Source of the DNA: Clitoria ternatea
Lineage: Eukaryota; Streptophyta; Magnoliopsida; Fabales; Fabaceae
Reading direction: 5' to 3'
NCBI GenBank assembly: GCA_037962975.1
Contig: CM075673.1
Span: 165,808,667 to 165,872,666 of the forward strand
DNA: 64,000 bases
Part shown: one piece after another, positions 25,985-38,872 of the stretch
How the letters are laid out: each line of letters opens with the position of its first letter
Numbering within the stretch: position 1 is the first letter of the stretch
Translations under genes and position numbers: made by a program
The notes under the pieces: generated by a model
Database searches by the model: none
What the model saw: the letters and a program-made list of their open reading frames with translations, nothing else
What the model was told of the DNA's origin: nothing

Positions 25985-27168
25985 AAATACTTTCAACAAC
26001 ACAGAAGCCGGAAATCAAATTCTTTAGTCACATAACTTAGCTGGTAGCCTCATAACAAGCAACATACTCTGCCTCCATAATAGAAGTAGCGGTGATTGTC
26101 TGTTTAACACTCTTCCAGGATACAGCTCCTTCTGCCATCATAAAAAAGAAGCCTGAAGTAGAATTACGGTCATCAGAACAACCTGCAAAATTAGAATCTG
26201 AATAACTTGTGACCTCAAGTTGATCAGAATTTACATAGGTCAACATATAATCCTTGGTTCCCTACAAATATCTCAAGACCTTCTTCATGGCTTTCCAATT
26301 ACCCAAACTTGGGTTGCTCAAGTATCTGCCCAAAGCATTAACAGTGTAAGCAATATCGGGACGAATGCAGACTTGAGCATACATCAAGCTCCCAACAACG
26401 GAAGCATATGGAACTTTCTCCATTTCAAACAACTCTTTGTCATTTTGAGGAACCTGAGAACTAGAGATTTTCTCACCCCTTTGAACAGGCGTGACACATG
26501 GGGAAAAAGAGTATATATTAAACCTTTTGAGAATTCTATCAATGTATTCCTTATAAGACAATCCAAAAGTACCACAAGACCTATCACGACAGATTTGGAT
26601 GCCCAAAAAAATAAAAGCATCACTAAGGTCTTTCATATCAAAATGGCTACTCAAAATGTTCTTTGTCTTATTCAAAATATCAATGCAGCTCCTAGCTAGA
26701 AGAATATCATCAACGTATAGGACAAGGATGATAAAATTGCTCCCACTCATCTTCAGGAAAATGCACTAATCTGAGGCATTTTCCTTCAAGTTAAAAGAAG
26801 TGACCACTTGGTCAAACTTCAAATACCATTGTCTAAAAGCCTGTTTCAAACCATAAATGGATTTCTTCAACCTGCAAACTAAGTGTTCTTGTCCACTTTT
26901 AACAAACCCATCAGGTTGAACCATATAGACATCTTCAGCAAGATCTCTATTCAGAAAAGTTGTTTTGACATCCATCTAGTGCAATTCCAGATCAAAATGA
27001 GCCACCATAGCCATGACAACTTGAAATGAATCCTTTGTGGAGAGCGACAAGAAAGTTTCTTTAAAATCAATGCCTTCTCTCTGATTGTACCCTTTCGCCA
27101 CCAACCTAACTTTGTATCTTTCAACTTCGCTACCAACGGGTTTGCAACCAAGCGGCAAAGAAACAAGC
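25985..27168 (-). pseudogene. Copia A reverse transcriptase and RNase H (3' part of polyprotein)
   Basis: Reads from SLPLGCKPVG through RLVAKGYNQREGIDFKE, MDVKTTFLN, CRLKKSIYGLKQAFRQW, LYVDDILLA (RT catalytic YVDD) and GRYLSNPSLGNW to RNase H SDSNFAGCSDDRNSTSGFFF and IMEAEYVACYEA. Stops and frame breaks occur, and the segment between CKPVG and ERYK is shortened compared with the family, an internal deletion. The frame continues across insertion B from NVWELV near 35,090. Confidence 0.9.
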
Positions 27169-28071
27169 TGTAACATCCCATTTTCATCACAAATAGGAAA
27201 TAGATATTAATATATCTTTCTTGAGAAATACTTACTATAAGTTAGTTTATTATTATCATTTTTTTTATTTTGGTATTTATATTTAATTATTTTTATTTAA
27301 ATAATAAAAAAAAAAATAAAAATATTTCTGAATCAGAATTTTAAAATGACTTAATTAGTATTCACTAATTAAGAAAATTATATTAAGAATTTTTAATATC
27401 TTTATTATTCATCATTTTTATTTTATGTTCTTATATTTATGTTTTTACATATTTAATATTTAACTCTTATTAGAATTTTAAAATAAAATTTTGAAAGAAT
27501 TAGACTATGGTTCTTTAGAACTTTTTGATCTACATAATATTTATGATTTTCTGGAATTTTTTGAAATTTTTGAATTATTTTAATAAAATAATATATTTTA
27601 AATAATTTTAAATTCATATAAAGTTGCTTAAAATTAAAAATATTTACAAGAATGTAAAGTTATATTATAAGAAAATTTTCTAAAATCTATTTCAAGTAGA
27701 CTTATCTAAAAATTATCGGTTTGAGTAAAATCTTGATTTTTACCAATCGTAAAAAAAATTGAAAACGTACTAATAAATTTTTATTAACAGAAAATTTTAG
27801 ATTTTTAAAATTTAAACTTTATATTACTTATCATAAAATTAGTGAGAACCGATATAATATCGCTAAATTTCAAAAAGGATTAATTTTGAATATTTAAAAT
27901 ATACCGAGTGAAAGGTTACTATTTGGCTTAATAATTCTGCCGACATTTACTATGTAAAACACTGTGCATGTATGAAATTTTCAAAAGTTGCACAGTAACC
28001 AGGTTTTAAATTTTAAAAAACGTATAGTACTTTTATATTAAAATAATAGAATGCATAGTAAATTTTTTTCC

Positions 28072-28080
28072 TATAAATAC
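28072..28080 (+). promoter_or_regulatory. TATA box of LTR-like element B
   Basis: CTATAAATACCG, followed by a C/T-richer stretch, lies about 0.9 kb into B. This is the layout of a U3 promoter and supports the plus orientation and the LTR identity of B. Confidence 0.55.
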
Positions 28081-28305
28081 CGAAGGAATTCTTCTTTAGA
28101 ACTCACAATTTCAGATTAAGTTTTCTTAATATAGTAGTGTTAGTGAGATAGTGGTGGAAGTAAGAGAGAGAAATAAATTTTTTGGAAGAAGGTTCTGCTA
28201 AAATTCTAAGGTACGAATACATCTCTTTTATATTTTTTAGGATTATTTTTATATCGTTTTTAGAAATCTATTATTATACTGAAAATAATATTATTTTAAG
28301 TTACT

Positions 28306-28557
28306 ATTCTGCATAGTAACACTATTTCAATAGTAAATTACTATTCAAATAGTAAATTACTATTTACTGTTACTATTTATCTTTACTGTTACTATTTACC
28401 TTTACTATTCACATTTTACTACTTACCGTTACTATTCACGATTTACTATTTACTGTTACTATTCATGATTTACTATTTACTGTTACTATTTACGTTTTAC
28501 TATTTACTGTTACTATTTACTATTACTATTCACTATTCACTATTCAAAATTTACCAT
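28306..28557. repeat. TACTATTTAC-type minisatellite in element B
   Basis: About 250 bases built almost only from variants of TTTACTGTTACTATT and TTACTATTCAC, with a period near 10-20 bases. Confidence 0.85.
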
Positions 28558-28849
28558 TTTTATTTTAAGTAGTAATCTTAATTTTCATCTTGTAATTATA
28601 TTAAAATGAAATTAGTATGTTTTAGAACTCGGAGACGAGGCGCGCACGGATTTTCAATAACGAATCGGTATACAAGAGGTAAGGGGGAGTGAGATAAGAA
28701 TATAATATGAAAGACATAAGAATAAAGGGAGGAGTCCCCTACTCCTTTTAAATTTAATAATATTATTATTTTAAAGTAATAACTTCTCAACTTAAAATTT
28801 ATAATAAATTTAATATATTGTGTAACTTATTCTGAAATATCTATACATG

Positions 28850-29050
28850 GATCTGAATTATTATAACTTATACGGACTGGACTAAACCTATACAAGGACT
28901 TGGACTTTTATATCCTATATGGATCGAACTAAACCTATGCAAGGACTTGGACTATTATGACTTGTCTAGACTGAACTATACTTATGCGAAAACTGGATTA
29001 TATATATGGACTTATATAGACCTGTGCGAGGAATGGACTATAAGGACTCA
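28850..29050. repeat. Imperfect GGACTTGGACT tandem repeat in element B
   Basis: Three to four degenerate units of about 55-65 bases carrying AAACCTATRCAAGGACTTGG. A second cluster of GATTGTGATTGATGA words follows at about 29,110-29,270. Confidence 0.6.
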
Positions 29051-31799
29051 AAATCAAATCTACTAATTTAAATAACCATTAAAATTTAAATTATATTTAT
29101 GAGCGATATTTAGTTAATTTGACTTGATTATAATTAATTGTATTTGATTTCGATTAATGATATTGTATTAGACTGTGATTGATAATATGCAATTATGATT
29201 GATGATATTTGATTGTGATTGATGAGATTACTATACTTGATTGTGGTTGATGAATGATTGATGACCTTGTGATATGAAGTTTGAGCATATAGCAAGCATG
29301 ACGGAAAGTTAAAACTCAGTAAGAATTTTCTTACCTTACTCTTTAAATTTTTATTCCAAGAGAAAGTATTTTATAATTATTTTAGTCTTTTATTTCTTCT
29401 TAGAAATAATTTTTACTAACTTTATTTTTAATTTCAATAATAAAATCTAGTATTAGAAAGAAGTTATTTTATGAAAATCAGAGGTTGAGATAATTAATTC
29501 TTGAATTAAAGAAAATTTGTATAGTTTTAAGTATTCTTAGTTAATGATTTTAAATTATTTTCTTTAGAAATTAGAAGTTTAAAGTAAATTATTTTGGTTT
29601 TCCCCAACGAAATAACTAAAGAATATTTTGTCGAGATTTCTAAAACTCAATCTAGTTAAGATTCAAATTGAGAAAGATTATGTAAATATGTGAAGATTTT
29701 TAAGATAAAGTTTTAAGATATTTAAGGCTTGGAAACTCAATTTTGGTAAGATCTGAATTTGAAGACTGTACTAAATTATTTCAGTATAACAGAAGTTCAA
29801 AGAAGAACTTATGGGAATGTACAGTTTATTGTGATGATTTTGTGAACCTTTATGGTATTTAATAATTGAGTTTCTAAAAGTCTTAACCAACTAAATATGC
29901 GAGTAGTTCATGCATCATGAATCATTAAAGAGAAATGAGATGTGATATTGCCCGGGGACGGATTATAGAAACCGAGGATACATTAGAGGAGGCTTAATTG
30001 TGAGCCTTGGGATGAGAGGGTGTGAAAGGGTGCTTCAGGTGACCTGGGGTCGCTCCCTAGTGTCGAGTACTTTCACAATAAAAACTTTCTCAGTCTGACT
30101 AGTCTCTAAGTGTTTCCACGCCAGTTGAGCTGTTCATATGCCATGAAGGCATTTATGTTATTATTATCTGGAATTTATGGAACAGTGTAAACTCCTGGTT
30201 GGCTCAGTGCAAACTAAAACTTTAAGGGCCCACATGCATAGAATGAATGAGATGATAGTATTAAAAATATTACATGACATTCATGTGATTGTGACATTCT
30301 ATGTGGGTGGTTGTGGATGAAAATATAATTGTTATATTATAAAAACTCTATATTCATATTGAAATTATTATATTAGATTGTGAAAACCCTTATGCTTATG
30401 TCTTATCCGTAAAGTATTATATTCTGTTTCTCACTCCTTCTTGTTTGAATTTTGTGTCCAAAATATATGTTATATGATATATGTAACACCCTCGGTTAGA
30501 TAAGACAAATCCTTCTGTAGGTTCATCCTATTTAACTGAGAGTGTTAACAGTTTTAAGAAAAAGTGAATATTTTTTTTTAAATAAATACGTGGCAGATCA
30601 GTGGAAGCAATAATGTATATATCACATAGTCATTCACAAACTGTAAGTAATTGTACTCTTAACAGAATGGGGCACGCGGGCACCCTTAAATATTATACAG
30701 TCATCCGGTGTCTGATTATTCATAATAAATATTCTATCTTTAATGATCGTTCTCAGTGGGTTCAGCATAGTGCTGTTCTTCACACTCGGGTTCTTGATTT
30801 TCTAATTCCTCTGAAAATTGTCAACAGTAAGGGTGAGTATAACCCAAGACCCTGATTGGTTAATCCGGTGCGGACATAATCCAATTAACAAATAATATCA
30901 CATAATTCATACAATTAGCATGTTTATAACAATCAAGCATGTCGTCATGAAATGCATGAATTGAATTTATTATGATTTATCTTTGATTAAGTCTCATGAT
31001 GCATGTGGGCCCAATAAACTCGTCATTATCATCCTTTCATTCTTTGGAATTCATCCTACTCAAGTTGTATCTTGGGCACAACGTTTCCATTCTAGAGCGA
31101 TCGGAGCTCACCAAGTCCCCTTTCTTTTATCATATGGTACGAATGAACTCACAGGTTCTCATCATTATATATATCATTTCATTTTGGGACTTGGCTCTTC
31201 ACGATCATAGATACATCCCGTCATTTAGTCGAAGTACACCAGAATTGCATCGTCTCACCCGGCTATCAGGCGCGACTCTGATGCCATTGGGTTGCCGTTC
31301 CAGTTGTACTCCCAAGATTCTTCTACTGAGATCGAACGTGAATGTCCTCCAGTGTACCAGGTGTATGCTCTAGTTTTTCTTCTTCAAAACATATTTTCAT
31401 GATGCGAAATGCATTATTTTTATCATTAGATCCCTGGGTATCTTATGTGTTTCCAGTCTCATCATATCATTCTCAAGCTCTTTAAATTCCATCAATTATT
31501 TAAACGCTGTAAGATATTCGTTTATTATTTTTAGAAATATATCTATTATATCTTGGTTAAAATTATATTCTTCATAAAGAGTAAAATAATATATTCTTTA
31601 TGTAATTACGCATAATTAAGACGTTAATAATATTAATAATAGTAAAACTAATAATAATAATAACAATATTAAGATTGATAATAATTAGAATAATAATAAT
31701 AATAGAATAAGAATGATAATAATAATTATAACTCCCCAATAATTTAAAAAGTATTAAAGAATAGCTTCTAAATGAAAATCCAAGCGAAAAACATTAAAA

Positions 31800-32780
31800 A
31801 CATAGTTTTCTGAGTGGAACAAGGGTAAATCCGAGTGAAATAAGTATGATTCCGAGTGGAATCATACTGAGAAGGGTTTTCCAAACGATCTGGCTAAAAA
31901 TCTGAGTGAAATTACACTGGAAAGCTGTTTTCCGACTGAAACAAGTTTGAGTCCGAGTGAAAATGGACTGGAATGCTGTTTTCCGACTGAAATAAGTTTG
32001 AGTCTGGGTTAAAATGAGTTTTCCGCATGAGATAGCTATGAATCCGAGTGAAATAAAGCTGAGCAGAGTTTTCTAAATGAAATTAATATGTTTTCCGACT
32101 GAAACAGAAACTGAGAAGTATTTTCTTAATGGAATAACTTAAATTCTGAGTGAAATAAATTTCTGAGTGAATTAAAATATAATTGCCGAGTGGAATCAGT
32201 AAGAAAGAGTTTCATGAGTGAAAATGTCGGTGAAACCGAGTAAAAATGAATTTCTGAGTGTAATAAAATACGATTCCGAGTGACATCAGTCTCAAGGAGT
32301 TTTCTGAGTGAATTCAATATAAGTTCGGAGTGAAACATGAGTTTACTGAGTGAAATTAGTTGAAAAGGGTTCTGTCTGAATAAGACACATGCGAGTAAAA
32401 TAAATCCGAGTAAGATAATCCTGATTCCGAGTGAAATCAGGTTGAGAAAGGTCTTCTGGGTGAATTGACTTTATATACCGAGTTACATCAAACTGAAAGG
32501 GGTTCTTTTAGTGAAAATAACTGTTTGCTGAGTAAAATAAATTATTTCCGAGTGAAATCACTGAAAGGTGTTGTCTGGGTAAAACTAACTGTTTTCTGAG
32601 TGAAATATGATGTTTTCCGAATGAAATCAACTGGGAAGATGCTGACCGTGTGAAAGTAAACTAGGAAAAGTTATCCGAGTGCAATAAGATTGTTTACCGA
32701 GTGAAAATTTATTCTATCAGAATGAAATACATTCAGTTAAGGTTGAATCTGATTGAAATTAAGCAAAACCGAGTTGTTAT
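31800..32780. repeat. Degenerate CCGAGTGAAAT array in element C
   Basis: About one kilobase with some twenty exact GAGTG cores in the context TCCGAGTGAAAT or TTCTGAGTGAAT, spaced irregularly at 20-60 bases and always in the same orientation. Confidence 0.85.
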
Positions 32781-33519
32781 AGATGTAAAACCGGTCGGAT
32801 TAACATAAAACAGAACCTGTTATCATTAAATCCATCTTCTACTCATAATTTTTCACTGGAAATCACACGGTACCCATGATTCTTAGTATTTTCAGTCCAA
32901 TACATATCATTTCACAATTCATCACTGATTATATGCATTTAATAACAAATATATATATATATATAAATACAAATAATAACAATTAAGGCATTTAATTCAC
33001 ACAACACTGAATCTGTCCTGGAAAGGTGAGGAACAAGTTCCTTAACCCTTTCCTTCACTCGGTTTTCCTACAGAGCACCCAAGAATATACCCCCTTACCT
33101 TTATGGAGCTACTGGAGGACAAGAAGAAGTTCCCTTACTGTCCCGCACGAATTCCGAGTGAAACAGAAGAGAAAAGAGAGAGGAAGAAGCTTGCTGGAAA
33201 GGAAAATGGTAACAGAGGTGTGTTTGTAGCTGTGTTTCGTGTGTGTGTTCTTAGAGTCATATCACTGGGTTTAATAATAAGAAGTAAGTGGGGAACATCG
33301 GTTGGAGGATTAGGTGGGATAATGGAGCCTTTTGACTCCTTTCACAGTCACCTTTGCATTTGATTGGAATAAAATATATAAAGGTATTATAATGGATGCA
33401 ACTTTCCCCTGTGATTGGTTCGTTGTGCCACTTATTTTTGGATTTATGTAATTAAGTGGGCTGACCACTATCTGAAGTGGAATTAAAAAGTGTTCAGTGT
33501 TGGAGGATTTGAGGAGGTC

Positions 33520-33720
33520 GGTATTGCATGTGAGGGCGGTGTGGGGTGTGAGGGCGGTGTGGAGTATGAGGGTGGTCTTGAGTGTGAGGGGCGGTGTTGA
33601 TTTGAGGGACAACGTCCATGAAAGAGGACGGTGTTGTGGTGAAGGAGTTAAGGACACCGTCTGTGGAAGAGGGCGGTGTTATGTGGGAGAAAGGGCGGTT
33701 TGTGAACACCGCCTCAGAGT
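33520..33720. repeat. G-rich GGCGGTGT repeat in element C
   Basis: Repeated GTGAGGGCGGTGTGG-like words, with almost no C runs on the plus strand, in an otherwise AT-rich element. Confidence 0.7.
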
Positions 33721-34019
33721 TGTTTAGTGTGCACATATACTCATTCGGTGTGGTGTTAGTCCGGTCTGCAATCAGTCAGTCTTCCCTTACTCCGCCCATC
33801 CAAGCTGTTATAAGAGACATCGGATCTTAGATCCTAGATCAGTACGGGTCGAGGCACTCGGAAATGTTCCATCCGATCTACGATTCCTTTTCATTCGGTT
33901 GTTCACTATGTCACGTCGTCCTAACTGGTTCAGAATTCCTCAGACTACCACTCGGTTAAGTCATCTTAAACCGTGTCTGTTCTAACCAATCTCACTTAGG
34001 ATTTCATAATACCTTACTG

Positions 34020-34445
34020 ACTCGAAAATGGTATCCATGTTCATTCGGAATCCTTCCCAAATATTTCCTTAACACGTTCCAGTCGGTGAGAAGCATCAAA
34101 TCAACATAAACATAAGTATATATGTATTCTTTCACTCGGAATACTTAAATCAGAGGAGTTTCCTTCGGAAAAGAAGCATTTGGCAAGGTTTGACTCGGAA
34201 ACGAGTCATTCCAGGGTGTTTTGACTCGGAATTTCACCCAGAAGTGGTTTTCTCGAACACACTTCACTCAGAATTGCCTCTCAGGTCAGGACTCCACTCG
34301 GTGGTAGCCCTCTCAGTCATGTTTTACTCGGAAAACGTAACGTTACACTCGGAATTCCATTCCTTCACTCGGAATTTCATTTCTTCACTCGGAATTCCTC
34401 TCTGTTACTCGAAACAGAGTCCTTTTCACTCGGTTTTTGCATAAT
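34020..34445. repeat. Opposed TTCACTCGGAATT array in element C
   Basis: Many ACTCGG cores (for example several CACTCGGAAT copies at 34,340-34,400). This is the reverse complement of the CCGAGTGAA motif that fills 31,800-32,780, so the two arrays face each other about 1.5 kb apart. Confidence 0.85.
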
Positions 34446-35084
34446 TTCACTAATGATTCATATAAATTCCATTATTATGCACAAAAATGACATTTTTGAG
34501 ATACTATAGACCATCAACAGGGTATATATATTGACTTATTCTTGCTTACAAACTCTCCATAATTCAAAATTTACAAGGGTAAAACTTTTTCTCAAAAACA
34601 GGGATGTTACAATATATAGCTAGCAGTTCTAGATGAAAGGATGAAATTACAAGAGGGTAAATTGGTTTCATCCTTAATCGGATAGGAGAAGAGATGTGAC
34701 AAGAATAGGATTCAAGATCACATGGTTTGAAGATAAGAAAATAATTGGTTACAGTCGAAGTAGAGGTATTAAATTTTTAGTTTTAGTTTACCTTAATACA
34801 ATATTAAGTTGGATGATTGTAAATCAATGTAAAGGTTAAACTTCAATAAACCTTATTCTTTGGATATGATACTGTAATCTTTGATCACTTATGATTTTCT
34901 GAAAGTTCATTTTATCATTATGAATAATTTAAAACTTTTTACTTTCAAAATTCAAAGAAAATTAGATGTATATACGTCCTTGTATACACGAGATAAGAAG
35001 TGATAAATATGTATATCTTTCTTAAAAAAAAGAGCAAGAAGAATAGATATATGTCTCGTGTATATAAGGGGGTGTTACACAAGC

Positions 35085-37407
35085 TCCCAAACATTATTGT
35101 GAGTCATAGAAGCTAACTCATCATGCATGGTATTCACTTATTCAGAAGCATGAGATAGCTTATTCAAAACTAATAGGGTCATCATCACCACAAACATCAA
35201 ACTCATGTTCCTGAAGATACATAATATAATCATCTGGTATGGACGACTTACGTGTTCTTTAAGACCTTCTCACCACAGCCTTAATAGTAAGAAGTGCAAG
35301 TACAATTTCATCATTTAAAGGGGTATGGTCTATAGTAATGCCATGATCTTGATGAGTTGCCACAAGTGCTGTCATAATCTCATCAACGATAAGACCATGT
35401 TCGTTATTAGGTACGAAAGGAGTTGTATCGATTTCTAGAACAGAAAATTAAGGTACAGGAACTTCAACTCTATCTTCTTCAAAGAAAATTGGTCGTGAGG
35501 CATTTCTCCCATTACCCAAATCATCCTCAAAGAATACTGAACGATCAGACTCTATTACTCATGTAGAGTGAGAATGATAATAGAATTTGCTACCTCTTGA
35601 ACCTACACAATAACCAATGAAGAAGCCGCTAATAGTCTTTAAATCAAGCTTATTCAACGCAGGGTTATAGGGCCCCACTTTTTCCTTACATACCCAAACA
35701 CACAAGTGTTTCAAACTTGGTTTCTTTCCAGTCATCAATTCATAAGGAGTTTTTGTACAAACTTGCTAGGAACTTGATTAAGAACATACACAATAGTTCT
35801 CAAGGCATCCCCCCAAAGAAAATCGGGTAAGGAAGATGGACCCATTATAGATCTCACCATATCTATAAGCTTGCAATTTCTCATCTCTGCTACTCTATTT
35901 TGTTCAAGTGTACCTGGCATTGTGTACTGAGCTTCGATGCCGCATTCTTAGAGGTATCTAGCAAAAGGTCCTAGATTCCTTCTGGTCTCATCATATCTAC
36001 CATAATATTCTTCTTCTCTGTCAGACCGCACACACTTTATCTTCTTGCCAGTTTTCAATCCAACGACAACCTTGAATGATTTGAAAGCATCCAATGCTTA
36101 ATGAGTTTCTTAATACGAGGCCTTGAAATATGTCCCAAGCGCCTATGCCATAACATGGAAGAGTTCTCATCAATCTTGCCACGTTTATGCCCAACAATAG
36201 AATTCACACTCATATCAGAAAGAGTCAACATATAAAGATGATCACAAAGAACCCCATGTCCAACAACAGAAGATTTAAAATAGATGTCTAATTTGTCATT
36301 GCCAAACACAAAAGAATAACCATAATTATCCAAAATAGAAATAGAGATAAGGTTTCTACGTATAGAAGGAACATAAACAGTGTCTTTCAGAAGTAAAACA
36401 TGACTAGAGGGCAAACTCAAAGAAACAACTCCTATATCTTCAACAGGAACTCTAGCTCCATCTCCTACTACGATCTCTGATTCAGAATCACTTGGTTTCC
36501 TTAGGCTTGTGAAGCCTTGTATAGAATTCACCACATGAATAGTTACGTCTGAATCAAACTACCAAGTATTAGGAGGAAGATCAACAACATTGAATTCAAA
36601 ACAAGCTAGAACAAGAGGTGTACCTTCCCTCTAATTCTTCTTCTTTAGGATATAGTTATCCTTCAGCATATGTCCAAACTTCTTGCAATACTTGCATTCT
36701 CCTTTAAAAAAATTTCTGTTTGGACCGAGGTTAGGAACTATTTTCTTTGTTTTCTTTTCATTGTGATTTTTATGAACAGATTTGGACCTTAAAGTAGAAT
36801 CAACAAACTTATTCTTGTGAGGTTTGTCAGTAAACTGAACAACTCCAAACTTTCCTTTTTTCATAGCCTCCTCCTCGAGTGACAATGTCAATAGTCTGAT
36901 CAACAGTTCACTTATGATTTTGAGTATTATAAGAAGTCCTTAAAACATCAAACCGAGAAGGAAGTGATTCTAGAATTTTCCAAATCAGGTAACTGTCATC
37001 AATCTCAAGCTTCATCCCCCTTAGTTTGTTATGATAATGCACCATTTTTAGCATGTACACCATCATACCTAGATCTATCAAAGAATGAGGAATAGTGACT
37101 CTTCTCATCCAAAAATCTTAAATTTTTCTCCAATGGATTTCAGAAAGGTTACAACATTATCATTTTCTACAATACTCTGTCTTATTGACTTCTCCATGGT
37201 GAACTTTATCACCATTAAACACACTCGATTCAAGTGATCCCTTTTTACACAATAAGCCTTTTGATCAACAGTTGACTCATCAATCAGGGCGGGTGGCTCA
37301 TTTTCCCTCAAAGCTAAGTCAATGTTGGCCACAACCAAATATAGATCCAGAGATTCCTTCCACTCCTCATAATTAGTCCCGTTCAACATTGTTATCGAAG
37401 TGGACAT
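35085..37407 (-). pseudogene. Copia A gag, protease and integrase (5' part of polyprotein)
   Basis: From the ATG at 37,407: MSTSITMLNGTNYEEWKESL (copia gag start) and an N-terminal gag domain broken by a frameshift near 37,105. Next comes a zinc knuckle CKYCKKFGHMLKDN in which the last Cys of CX2CX4HX4C is Asn. The protease site, expected DSGA, reads FDSDVTIHV next to a stop near 36,555. The GAG-pre-integrase motif MLWHRRLGHIS follows, then the integrase end MPGTLEQNRVAEMRN and DFLWGDALRTIVYVLNQVPS. After the integrase the linker to RT ends in NVWELV, where element B sits. Confidence 0.88.
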
Positions 37408-38269
37408 TGATACTGATATACGAAAAATAATCAATATGCATAATTAGATCTTGCAAAATACAGGGTGCTCATCATAAATTTTTTTATTAATTATAATCCT
37501 GCCTAAAGGTCCCAGATTATAATAAATAAGAAATATTTTCACAAAAGAATACAATGCATAAAATTCCATGGCACCAAATCCTAACACCGATAGGGCATCA
37601 GTACAAAATTGACATAAAAAATATAAGTGCATGGTATTCAACAAATCACATTAACAACAACACATCGATAGGATATAATTATTATTAATGCAATATAGTA
37701 TATATATATATATATATTATTTTATTTTCACAAGTCCTGTATAAATAGTCTCACGATAGGTGGGATATCATTTGTACAAAATAATTCAAAATTTATATAC
37801 AATGTACTAATTTTATATTTTATAGTTATTGTATACATAATAAGTATATATTAATTATAAATATATACACTTAGCATATGTAATATTCTGCCGCCATAGT
37901 ATTAATATCATGCAATTTAAAAATTGTACACTGTCGTATAGAATTAATATATTATATGTATATAATATCAATTCATATATAATGGCACACACCATGCCAT
38001 GTATATATAATAGTGGCACGTAAAACGATAATGACATATATATATATATAATAGTGGCACGTAGAACAACAATGGCATATAAAAGATGTATTATGACACA
38101 TTTCAAGGGAATAATATATATCTATACACACACAATATAACTCATGAAAGCATGAATTTGCTGGAAGGTGCAGCACCACACGTTATTGGAAAGGATCTAA
38201 ATCCGTAAATGAGATATGTTGTTAAATAATTAAAATGTATTTACTTTATTACAAAAATAGATTAACACT

Positions 38270-38872
38270 TAGGATGAGAATAGACCGGACCAATTTACGG
38301 CAGCCTATGGCCTAGCCTGTTTAGCCTGGCCCGGCCGAGCCTATTTAATAAAAAGGCTGGGTTCAAACTTTTTAAAAAGTCTTTTTAATTTATAAGGTCA
38401 CGTTTAAGCTTTTAAAAAAGCCTTTTAGGCTTGTCAAACTGGCCTATTTATACATTCTTATATAAAATAAAATTAGACTTATAAATCATATTAATAAATT
38501 AAAATATATTTATATTTTATAATTTTAATATTTTATTTTATTAATTTTAAATTATTGTAATAGTAAAAAAAAGCTATTTAAAAGAGAGCCTGTTGGCCTA
38601 TTTAAAACATATAGGTCAGCCGGCCTATTTAAAATAAATTTGTCAAGGATAAGTATATTGGCCTATTTCAATCAACCTTGTGAGTCTATTTATTGGCTTT
38701 TATAAAATCAGGCCTTCATATAGGCTATTAGGCCTAAGTAGGCTTTTAAACAGTCTAGGCCAAACCTATAATTTTGGCCTATGTCAGGTAACAAGCCAGG
38801 CCATACAATTATGAATCAGGCCAGGCTTAGGCCTCACAAAGCTTAGCCTGACCTGACCTATTCTCATCCCTA
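38270..38872. mobile_element. hAT-type MITE in the copia leader
   Basis: The left end TAGGATGAGAATAG and the right end CTATTCTCATCCCTA are inverted copies, the left lacking one G. The flanks TTAACACT (38,262-38,269) and ATAACACT (38,873-38,880) form a near-perfect 8-bp duplication, as hAT elements make. The inside is 603 bp, non-coding, dense in GGCCTATTTA/TAGGCCT words and partly self-complementary. Confidence 0.75.

Larger units (their letters stand above)
30482..34611 (-). mobile_element. LTR-like element C nested in element B
   Basis: The plus strand begins TGTAACACCCTCGG and ends CAGGGATGTTACA. It is flanked by a perfect 5-bp duplication ATATA (30,477-30,481 and 34,612-34,616). At 4.13 kb it has no transposon protein in any frame I can recognise. 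Read on the minus strand it starts TGTAACATCCC like B, and a TATA-like CCTTTATATATTTT lies near 33,370-33,385, so it is probably a solo LTR in minus orientation. It carries long degenerate arrays of GAGTGAAA and its complement. Confidence 0.75.
27169..35079 (+). mobile_element. LTR-like element B nested in copia A (itself split by element C)
   Basis: Begins TGTAACATCCC and ends GGGGGTGTTACA. It is flanked by a perfect 5-bp duplication CAAGC (27,164-27,168 and 35,080-35,084) and interrupts the copia frame between WELV and SLPL. Without element C it is about 3.8 kb (27,169-30,481 joined to 34,617-35,079). It has a TATA box, minisatellites and no recognisable coding sequence. The best reading is a solo LTR of a gypsy family with very long LTRs, plus orientation. 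It shares its first about 170 bases with 16,104. Confidence 0.78.

Noticed and set aside
33494..33736. Thr/His/Pro-rich minus-strand frame over the GGCGGTGT repeat
   Set aside because: It is only the translation of a simple tandem repeat.
30601..33830. Several 60-125 codon ORFs within element C
   Set aside because: They fall in repetitive LTR-like sequence, overlap on both strands and match no transposon or host protein I know.
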